From an uncultured Alistipes sp. (GTDB lineage: Bacteria > Bacteroidota > Bacteroidia > Bacteroidales > Rikenellaceae): 64,000 nucleotides of DNA. The DNA lies in assembly GCA_947364365.1 (NCBI GenBank), contig CANASP010000010.1, positions 1-64,000 of the forward strand. The letters run 5' to 3'. Positions within the stretch are counted from its first letter, which is position 1; every line of letters starts with the position of its first letter. The position numbers and the translations under genes are program-made. The notes under the pieces were generated by a model. That model was given only the letters and a program-made list of their open reading frames with translations, was not told the DNA's origin and ran no database searches. Shown here piece by piece: positions 53,046-62,403 of the stretch.

Positions 53046-54176
53046 ATGGGACTGCGTAAAATAGTTGACAATCTGAAGCCCACCTTCTCCGAAGGGGGAA
53101 AGCTGAGCTTCCTCGCATCGACCTTCGATGCGTTTGAAACCTTCCTCTTCGTGCCCAACACCACCACGTCGAAGGGCGCCCATATCCGCGACTGCAACGA
53201 TATGAAGCGCACGATGATCGTCGTGGTCATGGCACTCATCCCCGCCTTCCTGTTCGGCTGCTACAACACCGGCGCGCAGGTGGGTCTCGAAGGCTTGCAG
53301 GCCTTCTTCTACGGTCTGGTGCGCATCCTCCCGATGGTGTGCGTCTCCTACATCGTGGGTCTGGCCATCGAGTTCGGCTTCGCCCAGGCGCGCGGTCACG
53401 AGGTCAACGAGGGCTTCCTCGTCTCGGGTCTCCTGATCCCGATGGTGATGCCCGTCTCGACGCCGCTGTGGATGGTCGGTCTGGGTACCGCCTTCGCCGT
53501 GGTGATCGGCAAGGAGGTCTTCGGCGGTACGGGTATGAACGTCTTCAACCCCGCGCTCGTCGCCCGCGCCTTCGTCTTCTTCAGCTTCACCCCCTCGATG
53601 TCGGGCGAAAGCGTGTGGTATTCCGACTGGACGATGATGGGCGCCCAGGTCGACGGCGTGTCGGGTGCCACGGCGCTCGAGCACCTCTCGACCACCGGCA
53701 CGATGCCCTGGTCGCCCCTGGACGCCTTCCTGGGCTTCATCCCCGGTTCGTTCGGCGAGACCTCGACGCTCGCGATCCTCATCGGTGCCGCCGTGCTGCT
53801 CCTGACGGGCATCGCCTCGTGGCGCACGATGGTGTCGGTCTTCGTCGGCGGTCTGGCGATGGGCTATCTGTTCCAGGCGCTGGGCGTGACGGAGTATCCC
53901 GCATGGTGGCATCTGATCGTCGGCGGCTTCGCCTTCGGTGCCGTCTTCATGGCCACCGACCCCGTGACCTCGGCGCAGACCGACACGGGCAAGTACATCG
54001 TGGGCTTCATGACCGGTGCGCTGGCCGTGCTGATCCGTGTGGTCAATCCGGCCTATCCCGAGGGCATGATGCTTTCGATCCTCTTCATGAACGCGCTCGC
54101 TCCGCTGGTCGACTACTACGTCGTCGAGGCCAACATCGCGCGCAGAAAGAAACGTGGTGTCAAACTCGCTAAATAG
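53046..54176 (+). CDS. nqrB: Na+-translocating NADH:quinone reductase subunit B
   Basis: 376 residues. Multiple membrane helices (NqrB/RnfD fold, about ten). The covalent FMN site is the Thr in VDGVSGATALEHLST. GFLVSGLLIPMVMPVSTPLW and GGTGMNVFNPALVARAFVFF are conserved helix segments. It carries FMN and riboflavin and forms the main Na+ path. Slightly shorter than the Vibrio protein. Nine bases separate it from nqrC. Confidence 0.96.
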   Translation: MGLRKIVDNLKPTFSEGGKLSFLASTFDAFETFLFVPNTTTSKGAHIRDCNDMKRTMIVVVMALIPAFLFGCYNTGAQVGLEGLQAFFYGLVRILPMVCVSYIVGLAIEFGFAQARGHEVNEGFLVSGLLIPMVMPVSTPLWMVGLGTAFAVVIGKEVFGGTGMNVFNPALVARAFVFFSFTPSMSGESVWYSDWTMMGAQVDGVSGATALEHLSTTGTMPWSPLDAFLGFIPGSFGETSTLAILIGAAVLLLTGIASWRTMVSVFVGGLAMGYLFQALGVTEYPAWWHLIVGGFAFGAVFMATDPVTSAQTDTGKYIVGFMTGALAVLIRVVNPAYPEGMMLSILFMNALAPLVDYYVVEANIARRKKRGVKLAK

Positions 54177-54185
54177 GAGGAAGCA

Positions 54186-54902
54186 ATGGCAAAGAAATTC
54201 AATACCAACAGCAACGCCTACATCATCGTCTACTCGATCGTGATGGTGGTCGTCGTAGCCACGGTGCTGGCCGTAGCGGCCCTTTCGTTGCAGTCGCGCC
54301 AGTATGCCAACGAGCTCAACGAGAAGAAGCAGTCGATCCTCTCCTCGCTCGGTGTTCAGGACAAGAACTACGACGAGTTCATCCGTGCCTACGTCGTCGA
54401 CGCGCAGGGCAATACGGTCGAAGGCGCGGATGTCTTCGATCTGCTCAAGGACCTCAAGGGTTCGTTCGAGGCGGGCAAGTTCCCCGTCTTCGAGGCGGCC
54501 GACGGCCGGGTGGTTCTCCCCGTCACGGGTACCGGTCTCTGGGGACCCGTGTGGGGCTATGTGGCACTCGAAAAGGATATGAACACCGTAGCCGGCATCA
54601 TCATGGACCACAAGGGCGAGACCCCGGGTCTGGGTGCCGAGATCGCTACGCCCAAGTACCAGTCGAAATTCGTCGGCAAGCAGATCTTCGACGGCGACCG
54701 TTTCGTTTCGGTCACGCTGCGCAAGGGCGGCGCCAAGGACGCGACCCACGAGGTCGACGCCATCTCGGGCGGTACGAAGACCTCGGACGGCGTGACGGCC
54801 ATGCTCCATACGAGCCTGGGCCACTACCTGCCGCTGCTCGGGGCCAAGCGCGCCGGCGCTACGGATATGTCTAACGCAGAAAACGTGGAAAACAATGAGT
54901 AA
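54186..54902 (+). CDS. nqrC: Na+-translocating NADH:quinone reductase subunit C
   Basis: 238 residues. One N-terminal membrane helix (about 13-35), then a periplasmic FMN-binding domain. The covalent FMN attachment is the Thr in [13 protein letters not shown] near the C-terminus. [19 protein letters not shown] is the FMN-domain entry. Eight bases overlap nqrD. Confidence 0.95.
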   Translation: MAKKFNTNSNAYIIVYSIVMVVVVATVLAVAALSLQSRQYANELNEKKQSILSSLGVQDKNYDEFIRAYVVDAQGNTVEGADVFDLLKDLKGSFEAGKFPVFEAADGRVVLPVTGTGLWGPVWGYVALEKDMNTVAGIIMDHKGETPGLGAEIATPKYQSKFVGKQIFDGDRFVSVTLRKGGAKDATHEVDAISGGTKTSDGVTAMLHTSLGHYLPLLGAKRAGATDMSNAENVENNE

Positions 54903-55551
54903 CCAGGAGAAAGAGCCTTTGTTTTCGGCTAAGAACATGAAATATCTGACGGGCCCGTTCTCGGCGAACAACCCCGTCATCGTGCAGATCCTGGGTATCT
55001 GCTCGGCGCTGGCGGTGACCGTTCAGCTCAAGCCGGCCATCGTCATGGCCCTCTCGGTGACGGTCGTCACGGCCTTCGCCAATCTGGTCATGTCGCTGCT
55101 GCGCAACGGCGTGCCGTCGCGTATCCGCATCATCGTCCAGCTGGTCGTGATCGCCGCGCTGGTGATCCTGGTCGACCAGGTGCTCAAGGCCTTCGTCTAC
55201 GATGTCTCGAAGCAGCTGTCGGTCTACGTGGGTCTGATCATCACCAACTGTATCGTCATGGGCCGCATCGAGGCCTTCGCGCTGGGCAACAAGCCCTGGC
55301 CCGCCTTCCTCGACGGTATCGGCAACGGTCTGGGTTACGGTCTGATCCTGGTCATCGTGGCCTTCTTCCGCGAGCTGTTCGGCTCGGGCAGCCTTCTGGG
55401 CCTGCGCATCATCCCCGAGAGCTGGTACGCTGCCGAGGGCGGCTGGTACAGCAACTGCGGTCTGATGCTCTTCCCGCCCATGGCGCTCATCATCGTGGGC
55501 TGCATCATCTGGGTGCACCGCTCGCGCAACAAGGACTTACAGGAAAAATAG
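54895..55551 (+). CDS. nqrD: Na+-translocating NADH:quinone reductase subunit D
   Basis: 218 residues with six membrane helices of the NqrD/RnfE fold: [59 protein letters not shown] and [19 protein letters not shown]. The Cys in [10 protein letters not shown] matches the conserved Cys that binds the intramembrane [2Fe-2S] centre between NqrD and NqrE. It starts within nqrC. Confidence 0.95.
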   Translation: MSNQEKEPLFSAKNMKYLTGPFSANNPVIVQILGICSALAVTVQLKPAIVMALSVTVVTAFANLVMSLLRNGVPSRIRIIVQLVVIAALVILVDQVLKAFVYDVSKQLSVYVGLIITNCIVMGRIEAFALGNKPWPAFLDGIGNGLGYGLILVIVAFFRELFGSGSLLGLRIIPESWYAAEGGWYSNCGLMLFPPMALIIVGCIIWVHRSRNKDLQEK

Positions 55552-55562
55552 GAGGATAGCGT

Positions 55563-56171
55563 ATGGAATCATTGAATATCTTCATCCGGTCGATCTTCAT
55601 CGACAACATGGTCTTCGCCTTCTTCTTCGGCATGTGCTCCTACATCGCCGTGTCGAAGAGCGTGAAGACGGCCCTCGGTCTCGGTGCCGCCGTTACGTTC
55701 GTGATGGTGATGACCGTGCCGCTGAACTACCTCTTGTACGAATACGTGCTGAAGGCCGACGCACTGGTCGCAGGCGTGGATCTGAGCTTCCTTACGTTCA
55801 TCGTCTTCATCGCCACCATCGCCGCCTTCGTGCAGCTGGTGGAGATGATCGTCGAGAAGTTCTCGCCGACGCTCTACAGCCAGCTGGGTATCTTCCTGCC
55901 GCTGATCGCCGTCAACTGCGCCATCATGGGCGGCTCGCTCTTCATGCAGCAGAAGGTCGACGCCATGGAGCTCACCTCGCTCTGGCAGACCGTCGTCTAC
56001 GGTCTGGGTTCGGGTCTGGGCTGGTGGCTCGCCATCGTCATGATGGCCGCCATCCGCGAGAAGACGACCTACTCGCATATCCCCGCGGCGCTGAAGGGTC
56101 CCGGTATCGCCTTCATCATCACGGGTCTGATGGGTATCGCCTTCATGATCTTCTCGGGTATTCAGTTCTAA
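55563..56171 (+). CDS. nqrE: Na+-translocating NADH:quinone reductase subunit E
   Basis: 202 residues with six membrane helices, inverted relative to NqrD. FIDNMVFAFFFGMCSYIAVS carries the first conserved Cys, and IFLPLIAVNCAIMGGSLFM the second; these two pair with those of NqrD to hold the iron-sulfur cluster. It ends FMIFSGIQF. Eleven bases follow nqrD; nqrF starts 22 bp later. Confidence 0.95.
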   Translation: MESLNIFIRSIFIDNMVFAFFFGMCSYIAVSKSVKTALGLGAAVTFVMVMTVPLNYLLYEYVLKADALVAGVDLSFLTFIVFIATIAAFVQLVEMIVEKFSPTLYSQLGIFLPLIAVNCAIMGGSLFMQQKVDAMELTSLWQTVVYGLGSGLGWWLAIVMMAAIREKTTYSHIPAALKGPGIAFIITGLMGIAFMIFSGIQF

Positions 56172-56193
56172 CCTTTAAAAGAGTATTCGGAAA

Positions 56194-57456
56194 ATGACAA
56201 CGACAATCATTATTGCGATCGCGGCCTTTCTGGTCATCACGCTCGTGCTGGTCGCTCTGCTTCTCTTTGCGAAGGCCAAACTGACCTCGTCGGGCGAAGT
56301 GACGATCGACATCAACAACGGCGAGAAGGTGATCACCACCGAGAGCGGCTCGACGCTCCTCTCGACGCTCGCCAACAACAAGGTATTCCTCCCGTCGGCC
56401 TGCGGCGGCGGCGGCTCGTGCGGCATGTGCAAGTGCCAGGTGCTCGAAGGTGGCGGTGACATCCTGCCCACCGAGACGGGCTTCATCTCGCGCAAGATGG
56501 CCAAGGACCACTGGCGTCTGGGTTGCCAGGTCAAGGTCAAGAACGACCTCAAGATCAAGGTTCCCGAGGCCGTGCTGGGCGTCAAGAAGTGGGAGTGCAC
56601 CGTGGTTTCCAACCGCAGCATCTCGACCTTCCTCAAGGAGTTCGTGGTGAAGCTGCCCGAGGGCGAGAACCTCAAGTTCCGCAGCGGCGGCTACATCCAG
56701 GTCGACATCCCCAAGTACGACCAGATCAAGTTCTCGGACATGGACATCGACGAGCAGTTCCGCGCCGACTGGGACAAGTTCAAGATGTGGGACCTGGTGA
56801 CGGTCAACCCCGAGCCGACGTTCCGCGCCTACTCGATGGCCAACCACCCGGCCGAGGGCAACATCATCATGTTGAACATCCGTATCGCCACGCCTCCGTT
56901 CGACCGTGTCAACGGCGGCTTCATGAAGGTCAACCCGGGCATCTGCTCGTCGTATGTCTTCTCGCGCAAGCCGGGTGACAAGGTGACGATCTCGGGCCCT
57001 TACGGCGAGTTCTTCCTGCCCGACAACCTGCCCGACACGCAGGAGCTGATCTTCATCGGCGGCGGTGCCGGTATGGCTCCCATGCGCAGCCACCTGATGC
57101 ACCTCTTCAAGACCGAGAAGACCCGTCGTCCCGTGTCGTTCTGGTACGGTGCCCGCGCGCTGAAGGAGGCTCCCTACGTCGACGAGTACCGCGCTATCGA
57201 GAAGGAGTTCCCCAACTTCAGCTTCAACCTGGCGCTCGACCGTCCCGATCCCGAGGCCGATGCCGCAGGCGAGAAGTACACCCCGGGCTTCGTCCACAAC
57301 GTCCTCTACGAGAACTACCTGAAGAACCACCAGGCTCCCGAGGACTGCATCTACCTCATGTGCGGACCCCCGATGATGATCTCGTCGGTGGTCAAGATGC
57401 TCGATTCGCTGGGCGTGCCGCCGGAGAACATCCTCTACGACAACTTCGGTTCGTGA
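56194..57456 (+). CDS. nqrF: Na+-translocating NADH:quinone reductase subunit F
   Basis: 420 residues, the electron input subunit. An N-terminal membrane helix (3-26) precedes a plant-type [2Fe-2S] ferredoxin domain: PSACGGGGSCGMCKCQVLEG gives three Cys, with a fourth in RLGCQVKVK. The FAD domain has FRAYSMANHPAE, and the NADH domain has FIGGGAGMAPMRSHLMH and MCGPPMM near the end. It oxidises NADH and passes electrons to the other subunits. The operon ends 30 bp later at a terminator. Confidence 0.97.
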   Translation: MTTTIIIAIAAFLVITLVLVALLLFAKAKLTSSGEVTIDINNGEKVITTESGSTLLSTLANNKVFLPSACGGGGSCGMCKCQVLEGGGDILPTETGFISRKMAKDHWRLGCQVKVKNDLKIKVPEAVLGVKKWECTVVSNRSISTFLKEFVVKLPEGENLKFRSGGYIQVDIPKYDQIKFSDMDIDEQFRADWDKFKMWDLVTVNPEPTFRAYSMANHPAEGNIIMLNIRIATPPFDRVNGGFMKVNPGICSSYVFSRKPGDKVTISGPYGEFFLPDNLPDTQELIFIGGGAGMAPMRSHLMHLFKTEKTRRPVSFWYGARALKEAPYVDEYRAIEKEFPNFSFNLALDRPDPEADAAGEKYTPGFVHNVLYENYLKNHQAPEDCIYLMCGPPMMISSVVKMLDSLGVPPENILYDNFGS

Positions 57457-57485
57457 CGATCCCGCCCTTCGGGGCGCCGTGCAAG

Positions 57486-57520
57486 GCCGGAAACCGCATG
57501 CGTGCGGTTTCCGGCTTTTT
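57486..57520 (+). terminator. Terminator of the nqr operon
   Basis: Perfect 13-bp stem (57486-57498 with 57503-57515), loop of 4, then five T. Confidence 0.9.
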
Positions 57521-57564
57521 CGTCGTTGGCGGCCGCTCCGATTGCATATCCCGAAATAATGTCG

Positions 57565-57572
57565 TAGCTTCG
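57565..57572 (+). promoter_or_regulatory. Putative -7 element of the SGNH hydrolase gene
   Basis: TAGCTTCG differs at one base from TAnnTTTG and lies 12 bp before the first ATG. Confidence 0.4.
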
Positions 57573-57583
57573 TTCCCGGAAAC

Positions 57584-58255
57584 ATGATGGACAAGATGAA
57601 AAAATTCCTGCTTCTGTTGCTGGCGGCGTTTCTCTCCGGAGGGGCCTTCGCGCAGCAACGGTTTGTGAAGCGTCTCAAGCGCGGGGACCGTCTGACGGTC
57701 GTGACCTATGGCACCAGCCTGACCGATTCGCCCCGCGGGTGGCCCGCGCTGCTGAAAGACAGCATCGATGCGCTTTATCCCGGGACGGTGGAGGTCGTCA
57801 ATTCGGCCCGGGCGGCTATGTGGTCCACCTGGGGCGTGCAGCATCTCGACGAGCGGGTCCTGGCCAAGCGGCCCGATCTGGTCCTTATCGAGTTCGCCAT
57901 CAACGATGCCTACCTGCCCTACAAGACCTCGACCGAGGTGTGCCGGATCAATCTGGAATATATGATCGACCGTATCCGCGAGGCCTGCCCTGCGTGCGAG
58001 GTCGTGTTGCAGGTGATGAACATGCCCTATACCGAGATGGAGCGCCCGCAGCTGGAGCGCTATTGCGACGTCTACCGTAAGGTTGCGCGGAAACGGCGGT
58101 TGAAGTTGATCGACCACTCCACCTATTGGCGCGCGATTCACGCCGCGGGCGAGGAGGAGTTCCGGAAATGGGTGCCCGACGGGCTGCATCCCGGCGAAAA
58201 GGCGTGGAGGACCTACGTGGTTCCCTATATCATCAGGGAGTTGGGCATAGAGTAG
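57584..58255 (+). CDS. Exported SGNH/GDSL-family hydrolase
   Basis: 223 residues. The signal peptide (FLLLLLAAFLSGGAFAQ) is followed by an SGNH hydrolase. Block I is VVTYGTSLTDSPRG, where GTSLT replaces GDSL and keeps the Ser; block III is IEFAINDAYLP (the N-D); block V is VPDGLHPGEKAW (D-x-x-H). The oxyanion Gly (block II) is less clear. It is a likely acetyl- or acyl-esterase on a sugar or polysaccharide. Three in-frame start codons are possible (57584, 57587, 57596). It is the neighbour of a GH92 gene but ends at its own terminator. Confidence 0.82.
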   Translation: MMDKMKKFLLLLLAAFLSGGAFAQQRFVKRLKRGDRLTVVTYGTSLTDSPRGWPALLKDSIDALYPGTVEVVNSARAAMWSTWGVQHLDERVLAKRPDLVLIEFAINDAYLPYKTSTEVCRINLEYMIDRIREACPACEVVLQVMNMPYTEMERPQLERYCDVYRKVARKRRLKLIDHSTYWRAIHAAGEEEFRKWVPDGLHPGEKAWRTYVVPYIIRELGIE

Positions 58256-58275
58256 CCGACGCAACGGATACGACA

Positions 58276-58323
58276 GGGCAGGGCCGTGAACTTACGCGTA
58301 GGTTCCCGGCCCTGCCCGCTTTT
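58276..58323 (+). terminator. Terminator after the SGNH hydrolase gene
   Basis: 16-bp stem with one mismatch (58276-58291 with 58302-58317), loop of 10, then GCTTTT. Confidence 0.85.
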
Positions 58324-58473
58324 ACGCGTTTCTCGATCCGCATTCGCATCCGCTCCGGATCGTGCATAGGATTCGGCGGGACGTTTCACCGGGTAATGGA
58401 GGCCCGAGTCGCGGGAATAGAGGCGTTGCTGCGATTTTTCCCTGCAACGTGCGTGAAATTTGTGAATTATTCA

Positions 58474-58481
58474 TACATTTG
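58474..58481 (+). promoter_or_regulatory. Promoter -7 element of the GH92 gene
   Basis: TACATTTG, exact match. The usual ATG at 58510 is 28 bp on; a second in-frame ATG at 58486 is almost at the predicted transcription start. Confidence 0.6.
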
Positions 58482-58509
58482 CAATATGTATGAACATAAT
58501 ATTGAACGC

Positions 58510-60858
58510 ATGAATAAAACTTTTCTCGCTTCCCTGTTTCTGGCGGCCTCCTGTCTCGTCTCGTGCGGCGGGGCGGAGGAGTCGCTGACCGACTATGTCG
58601 ACCCCCGCATCGGCACGGCCCATTCGCGCTGGTTCTTCTTCACGCCGGCGGCCCTTCCCTTCGGTATGGCCAAGCTCGCTCCCACGACCGACGGCCACCT
58701 GGGCAACAGCGGCGGATGGCAGGCCGTGGGCTACGACGCCCGCCACACCTCGATCGAGGGCTTCGCCAATTTCCACGAATTCCAGGTGGGCGGCATCGTC
58801 GTGGCCCCGACCGTCGGAGAGTTGCAGACCGTGCCGGGCGATCCGGATGCGCCCGAGAGCGGCTACCGCTCGCGCTTCGACAAGGCCGACGAGGTGGCGC
58901 AGCCCGGCTACTACTCCGTGCTGCTCAAGGACTACGGCGTGAAGGCCGAGCTGACGGCGACCCGCCGCGTGGGCTTCCACCGCTACACGTTCCCCGCGAC
59001 CGGGCAGGCCAACCTGATCTTCAACGTCGGCACCCGCATGGGCGAGAGCGGCCCGGTGCGCGATGCCGAGGTGCGCTACACCGACGACGGCCGGATCGAG
59101 GGGTGGGTCGAGACCGAACCCGTCTACGTGGACATCTACCAGAAGGGGGCCACGGTCAAGATGTATTTCAGCGCCGAGGCCGACGCCGACCCCGTGGCCT
59201 GGGGCACTTTCCGCGAGGCGGAGTGTTTCCCCGGCGAGCGGAGCCGCACGGGCATCGGAGCCGGATTGTACCTCCGCTTCGACACGCGGCAGCGGCAGGA
59301 GGTGGGGCTGCGCATCGGTCTGTCGTATACCTCGGTCGAGAACGCGCGGCTCAACCTGCTCGCCGAGGCCTCCGACCTCGACTTCGATGGGGCGCACGCT
59401 GCGGCGCACGCTGCTTGGGAGGAGGCGCTGGGGCGCATCCGCGTCGAGGGCGGTCTGCGCGAGGACCGCGTGAAGTTCTACACCGGACTGTTCCATGCGC
59501 TGCTGGGCCGCGGCCTGGCGAGCGACGTCAACGGCGCCTACCCGGCCAACGACGGCACGGTGGGGCAGATCGCGCTTGCGGCCGACGGCACGCCGCTCCA
59601 CAACCACTACAACACCGACGCCATCTGGGGCGCCTTCTGGAACCTCACGCAGCTGTGGAGCCTCGCATGGCCCGAGTACTATGCCGACTGGGTGTCGAGC
59701 CAGCTGCTCGTCTACAAGGACGCCGGGTGGCTGGGCGACGGCATCGCATGCAGCCGCTACGTCTCGGGCGTGGGCACCAACTTCACGGGGCTGGCCATCG
59801 CCGCCGCCTACAACTGCGGCATCCGCAACTTCGACGTGGAGCTGGCCTACGAGGCCGCCCGCAAGAACGAGCTTTGCGGTGAGAACCGCCCTGCGGGTGC
59901 GGGCAAGTTCGATGTCGGGAAGTTCGTGGAGCTCGGCTACCTGCCACTTTTGGATGGTTCGGAGGAGGGCAGCAACCGCTATACCTCGGGATTCGCCGCC
60001 TCGCACACCCTCGAATATTGCTTCAGCTGCTATGCCGTCGCCCAGATGGCCCGCCAGCTGGGCCACGAGGCCGACTACCGGCAGCTCATGCGGCTCTCGG
60101 AGGGGTGGAGCCAGCTGTTCGACGATGAAACGAAACTCATCCGCCCGCGCAACAGCCGGGGCGAGTTCATCGCCGACTTCGATCCCCACGCCCCATGGGT
60201 CGGCTTCCAGGAGGGCAACGCCGTGCAGTACACCTACTACGTGCCCCACGACATCGACCGCCTGGTCGGGCGCGTCGGCCGCGAGGAGTTCGCCGCCCGT
60301 CTCGACAGTACGTTCGTCCTCTCGCGCGAGAACATTTTCGGCGGCGGCAAGACCATCGACGCCTTCGCCGGACTGCACACCTACTACAACCACGGCAACC
60401 AGCCCAACCTCCACATCTCGGCGCTCTTCAACTTCGCCGGCAAGCCGTGGCTTTCGCAGAAGTGGATGCGCACGATCTGTAACGAGTTCTACGGCACCGA
60501 AGGCATCCACGGCTACGGCTACGGGCAGGACGAGGACCAGGGGCAGCTGGGCGCCTGGTACGTGATGGCCTCCATGGGACTCTTCGACGCCCGGGGGCTG
60601 ACATCCCCCGACCCGTCGTTCCAGGTCGGCAGCCCGCTTTTCGACCGCATCACGATCCGTCTGAACCCCGATTACTACCCGGGCCGCAAGTTCGTGATCG
60701 ACGTCGAGAACAACGCGCCCGACAACCTATACGTCTCGTCGCTGGAGCTCGACGGCAAGCCGCTTGGCAGCGTGCAGCTGCCCTTCTCGGAGGTTGTCGC
60801 TGGCGGCCGGCTGAAGGTGCGGCTGGCAGCCGAGCCCGAGACGGGGCTCACGGAGTGA
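58510..60858 (+). CDS. GH92-family glycosidase lipoprotein (alpha-mannosidase type)
   Basis: 782 residues. The lipoprotein signal ends CLVSCGG. Then DYVDPRIGTAHSRWFFFTPA starts the N-terminal beta-sandwich, and the (alpha/alpha)6 catalytic domain follows with WGAFWNLTQLWSLAWPEYYA, TFVLSRENIF and YYNHGNQPNLHISALFNFA. YGYGQDEDQGQLGAWYVM contains the acidic pair in the place where most GH92 enzymes have GNDD-x-G-x-x-SAWYV. GH92 enzymes are Ca2+-dependent inverting alpha-mannosidases acting outside the cell on N-glycans. The QDED form marks a divergent subgroup, so the linkage is uncertain. It is not in an operon with SusC/D genes. Confidence 0.85.
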   Translation: MNKTFLASLFLAASCLVSCGGAEESLTDYVDPRIGTAHSRWFFFTPAALPFGMAKLAPTTDGHLGNSGGWQAVGYDARHTSIEGFANFHEFQVGGIVVAPTVGELQTVPGDPDAPESGYRSRFDKADEVAQPGYYSVLLKDYGVKAELTATRRVGFHRYTFPATGQANLIFNVGTRMGESGPVRDAEVRYTDDGRIEGWVETEPVYVDIYQKGATVKMYFSAEADADPVAWGTFREAECFPGERSRTGIGAGLYLRFDTRQRQEVGLRIGLSYTSVENARLNLLAEASDLDFDGAHAAAHAAWEEALGRIRVEGGLREDRVKFYTGLFHALLGRGLASDVNGAYPANDGTVGQIALAADGTPLHNHYNTDAIWGAFWNLTQLWSLAWPEYYADWVSSQLLVYKDAGWLGDGIACSRYVSGVGTNFTGLAIAAAYNCGIRNFDVELAYEAARKNELCGENRPAGAGKFDVGKFVELGYLPLLDGSEEGSNRYTSGFAASHTLEYCFSCYAVAQMARQLGHEADYRQLMRLSEGWSQLFDDETKLIRPRNSRGEFIADFDPHAPWVGFQEGNAVQYTYYVPHDIDRLVGRVGREEFAARLDSTFVLSRENIFGGGKTIDAFAGLHTYYNHGNQPNLHISALFNFAGKPWLSQKWMRTICNEFYGTEGIHGYGYGQDEDQGQLGAWYVMASMGLFDARGLTSPDPSFQVGSPLFDRITIRLNPDYYPGRKFVIDVENNAPDNLYVSSLELDGKPLGSVQLPFSEVVAGGRLKVRLAAEPETGLTE

Positions 60859-60964
60859 TTCTTTCCGCGGGGCCGCATCCTGGGGTGCATGGCGAGGCCG
60901 GGGATGGTGCGGTGACTGTCGGTCGCCCGCTCTCCCCGGCTCGTGCTCTCCCCGCCTTCCGTCG

Positions 60965-62023
60965 TCATCCCCGGCTTCCGCGCGCCTCGGCGGCGGGCAG
61001 CGTTTCGTTCGAAGCTCCGTCGACGTAGCAGCGTTTGAACAGGTCGATGCAGAAGAGCAGTATCGCGAGCATCAGCGGCCCGAAGATCACGCCCATGAAT
61101 CCGAAGAGCGGCAATCCGGCCGCTACGCCGAAGACCGTCACGAGCGGATGGGTGTCGGCCATGCGGCGCTGGAGCAGCATGCGCACGACGTTGTCGGCCT
61201 GGGCGATCACCAGAATGCCGTAGAGTCCCAGCCCGATCGCTGCGCCCCAGTGGCCCGTGAGGGCGAGGTATCCGGCCAGCGGCAGCCACACAAGCATCGT
61301 CCCCACCACGGGGATGATCGTCGCCACGCAGCTCACCACACCCCAGAGCAAGGCTTCGGGCGCCCCGAAGAGGAGGTAGCCTACATAGGCCACGATACCC
61401 TGGGCAAGAGCCAGTACGGGCACTCCGATGGCGTTGGACCGCACGATGGTGTGGACCTCGCGGAGAACCTGGGCCGAGACCGGTTCGCTGAAGGGCAGCA
61501 GACGTCGCAGGTACTCCTCCATGCGCGGTCCGCCGATGAGCATGAAGTAGAGCACGAAGAGCAGCACGACGAGGTTGATGCCGAAATTCATGATGCCGCC
61601 GACCACCGATTGGGCGAGGCGGGTCGAGAAGGCGACGAGCGACGAGAAGTTGTCGCCGTGGAGCAGGTCGTACCCCGTGCGTTCGCGCACGAGCTCGGCC
61701 AGCTGCTTGAGCGGCCCTACGATCGCCTGCGGATCGGCTGCGAAGTCCTGGATGCGGTCGACGATGATCCACACCATGAGCGATACGGGAATCAGAAAGA
61801 CCACCACCGCCTCGACGAGCAGCAGCGAGGCCGCGGCGCTGCGGCGCCAGCCCCGGGCCGCAAGCCTCCGCATCTGGCCGCGCAGGAGGATATAGATGGT
61901 CAGCGCTCCCAGCAGGCCGCCCAGAAAGAGCGCGAGCTCCGCCGTGAGCAGGGCGCCCAGTCCCAGGATGAGCACGATGAGCGAATAACGCCAGTATTTT
62001 TCTCGGAAATCGCGGATGTTCAT
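60965..62023 (-). CDS. AI-2E family transporter
   Basis: 352 residues. Seven to eight membrane helices in the AI-2E arrangement: early pairs (LIVLILGLGALLTAELALFL, LLLVEAVVVFLIPVSLMVW), a long amphipathic insert (about 95-150), then VLALAQGIVAYVGYLLFG, VVSCVATIIPVVGTMLVWLP and FGFMGVIFGPLMLAILLF. The PVVGT and GFMGVIFGP motifs are typical. Members export autoinducer-2 or sodium, or act as Na+/H+ antiporters; the substrate here is unknown. The ATG at 62023 starts the family-like region; the 70 codons upstream are not. Confidence 0.85.
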   Translation of the reverse strand: MNIRDFREKYWRYSLIVLILGLGALLTAELALFLGGLLGALTIYILLRGQMRRLAARGWRRSAAASLLLVEAVVVFLIPVSLMVWIIVDRIQDFAADPQAIVGPLKQLAELVRERTGYDLLHGDNFSSLVAFSTRLAQSVVGGIMNFGINLVVLLFVLYFMLIGGPRMEEYLRRLLPFSEPVSAQVLREVHTIVRSNAIGVPVLALAQGIVAYVGYLLFGAPEALLWGVVSCVATIIPVVGTMLVWLPLAGYLALTGHWGAAIGLGLYGILVIAQADNVVRMLLQRRMADTHPLVTVFGVAAGLPLFGFMGVIFGPLMLAILLFCIDLFKRCYVDGASNETLPAAEARGSRG

Positions 62024-62152
62024 GCCTTCGTGCGGCACAAGATGCGTGCCGGATTGCCGGCCGGGGGGGATGCGACGACATAAAAGAGCGTGTTTGTTAA
62101 AAAAATGTCGAAACAATCGGTGTTTTATGCTGCGGATTCGGAATAAATGAGC

Positions 62153-62160
62153 TATCTTTG
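62153..62160 (+). promoter_or_regulatory. Promoter -7 element before the structured leader of the Oar-like gene
   Basis: TATCTTTG, exact match. A transcription start near 62165 would give a 240-nt leader before the receptor gene. Confidence 0.6.
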
Positions 62161-62165
62161 CCACC

Positions 62166-62342
62166 GAAATCATTTGCCCTGTACTTATGAATAGGTTCCG
62201 TTCTGCTAATTTTTTCAATAAGCGACGATTCATCGGTGGCGGGAATGTTGTGGCCGCTCGAAAGCGAACCGATCCGCCTATTGGCGTAAGACTGCATAAA
62301 ATCCAAGGAAAGGTACCCTCGTTGAGAGAGTACCTTTTCGTT
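62166..62342 (+). ncRNA. Structured leader or small RNA ending in a terminator-like hairpin
   Basis: A likely transcript from about 62165 contains small hairpins CGCC-TATT-GGCG (near 62275-62286) and one around 62258-62269 (CGCT/AGCG), then a longer stem (62309-62316 with about 62329-62337) with an internal 1x1 mismatch and CTC/GAG pairs, followed by TTTTCG. It ends about 60 bp before the receptor start. A 64-codon open frame (62187-62381) crosses it but shows no protein-like features. No known RNA family was recognised. Confidence 0.4.
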
Positions 62343-62403
62343 TGTATCGCTCCCGGCGAGACGAAACTGGAACAGAGATAAAAACCTTTTTTTAACTAAT
62401 TCA

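Noticed and set aside
62187-62381. Small 64-codon gene in the leader of the Oar-like receptor
   Set aside because: It overlaps the terminator-like hairpin, has no signal peptide or domain and its composition is not protein-like; kept only as part of the leader.
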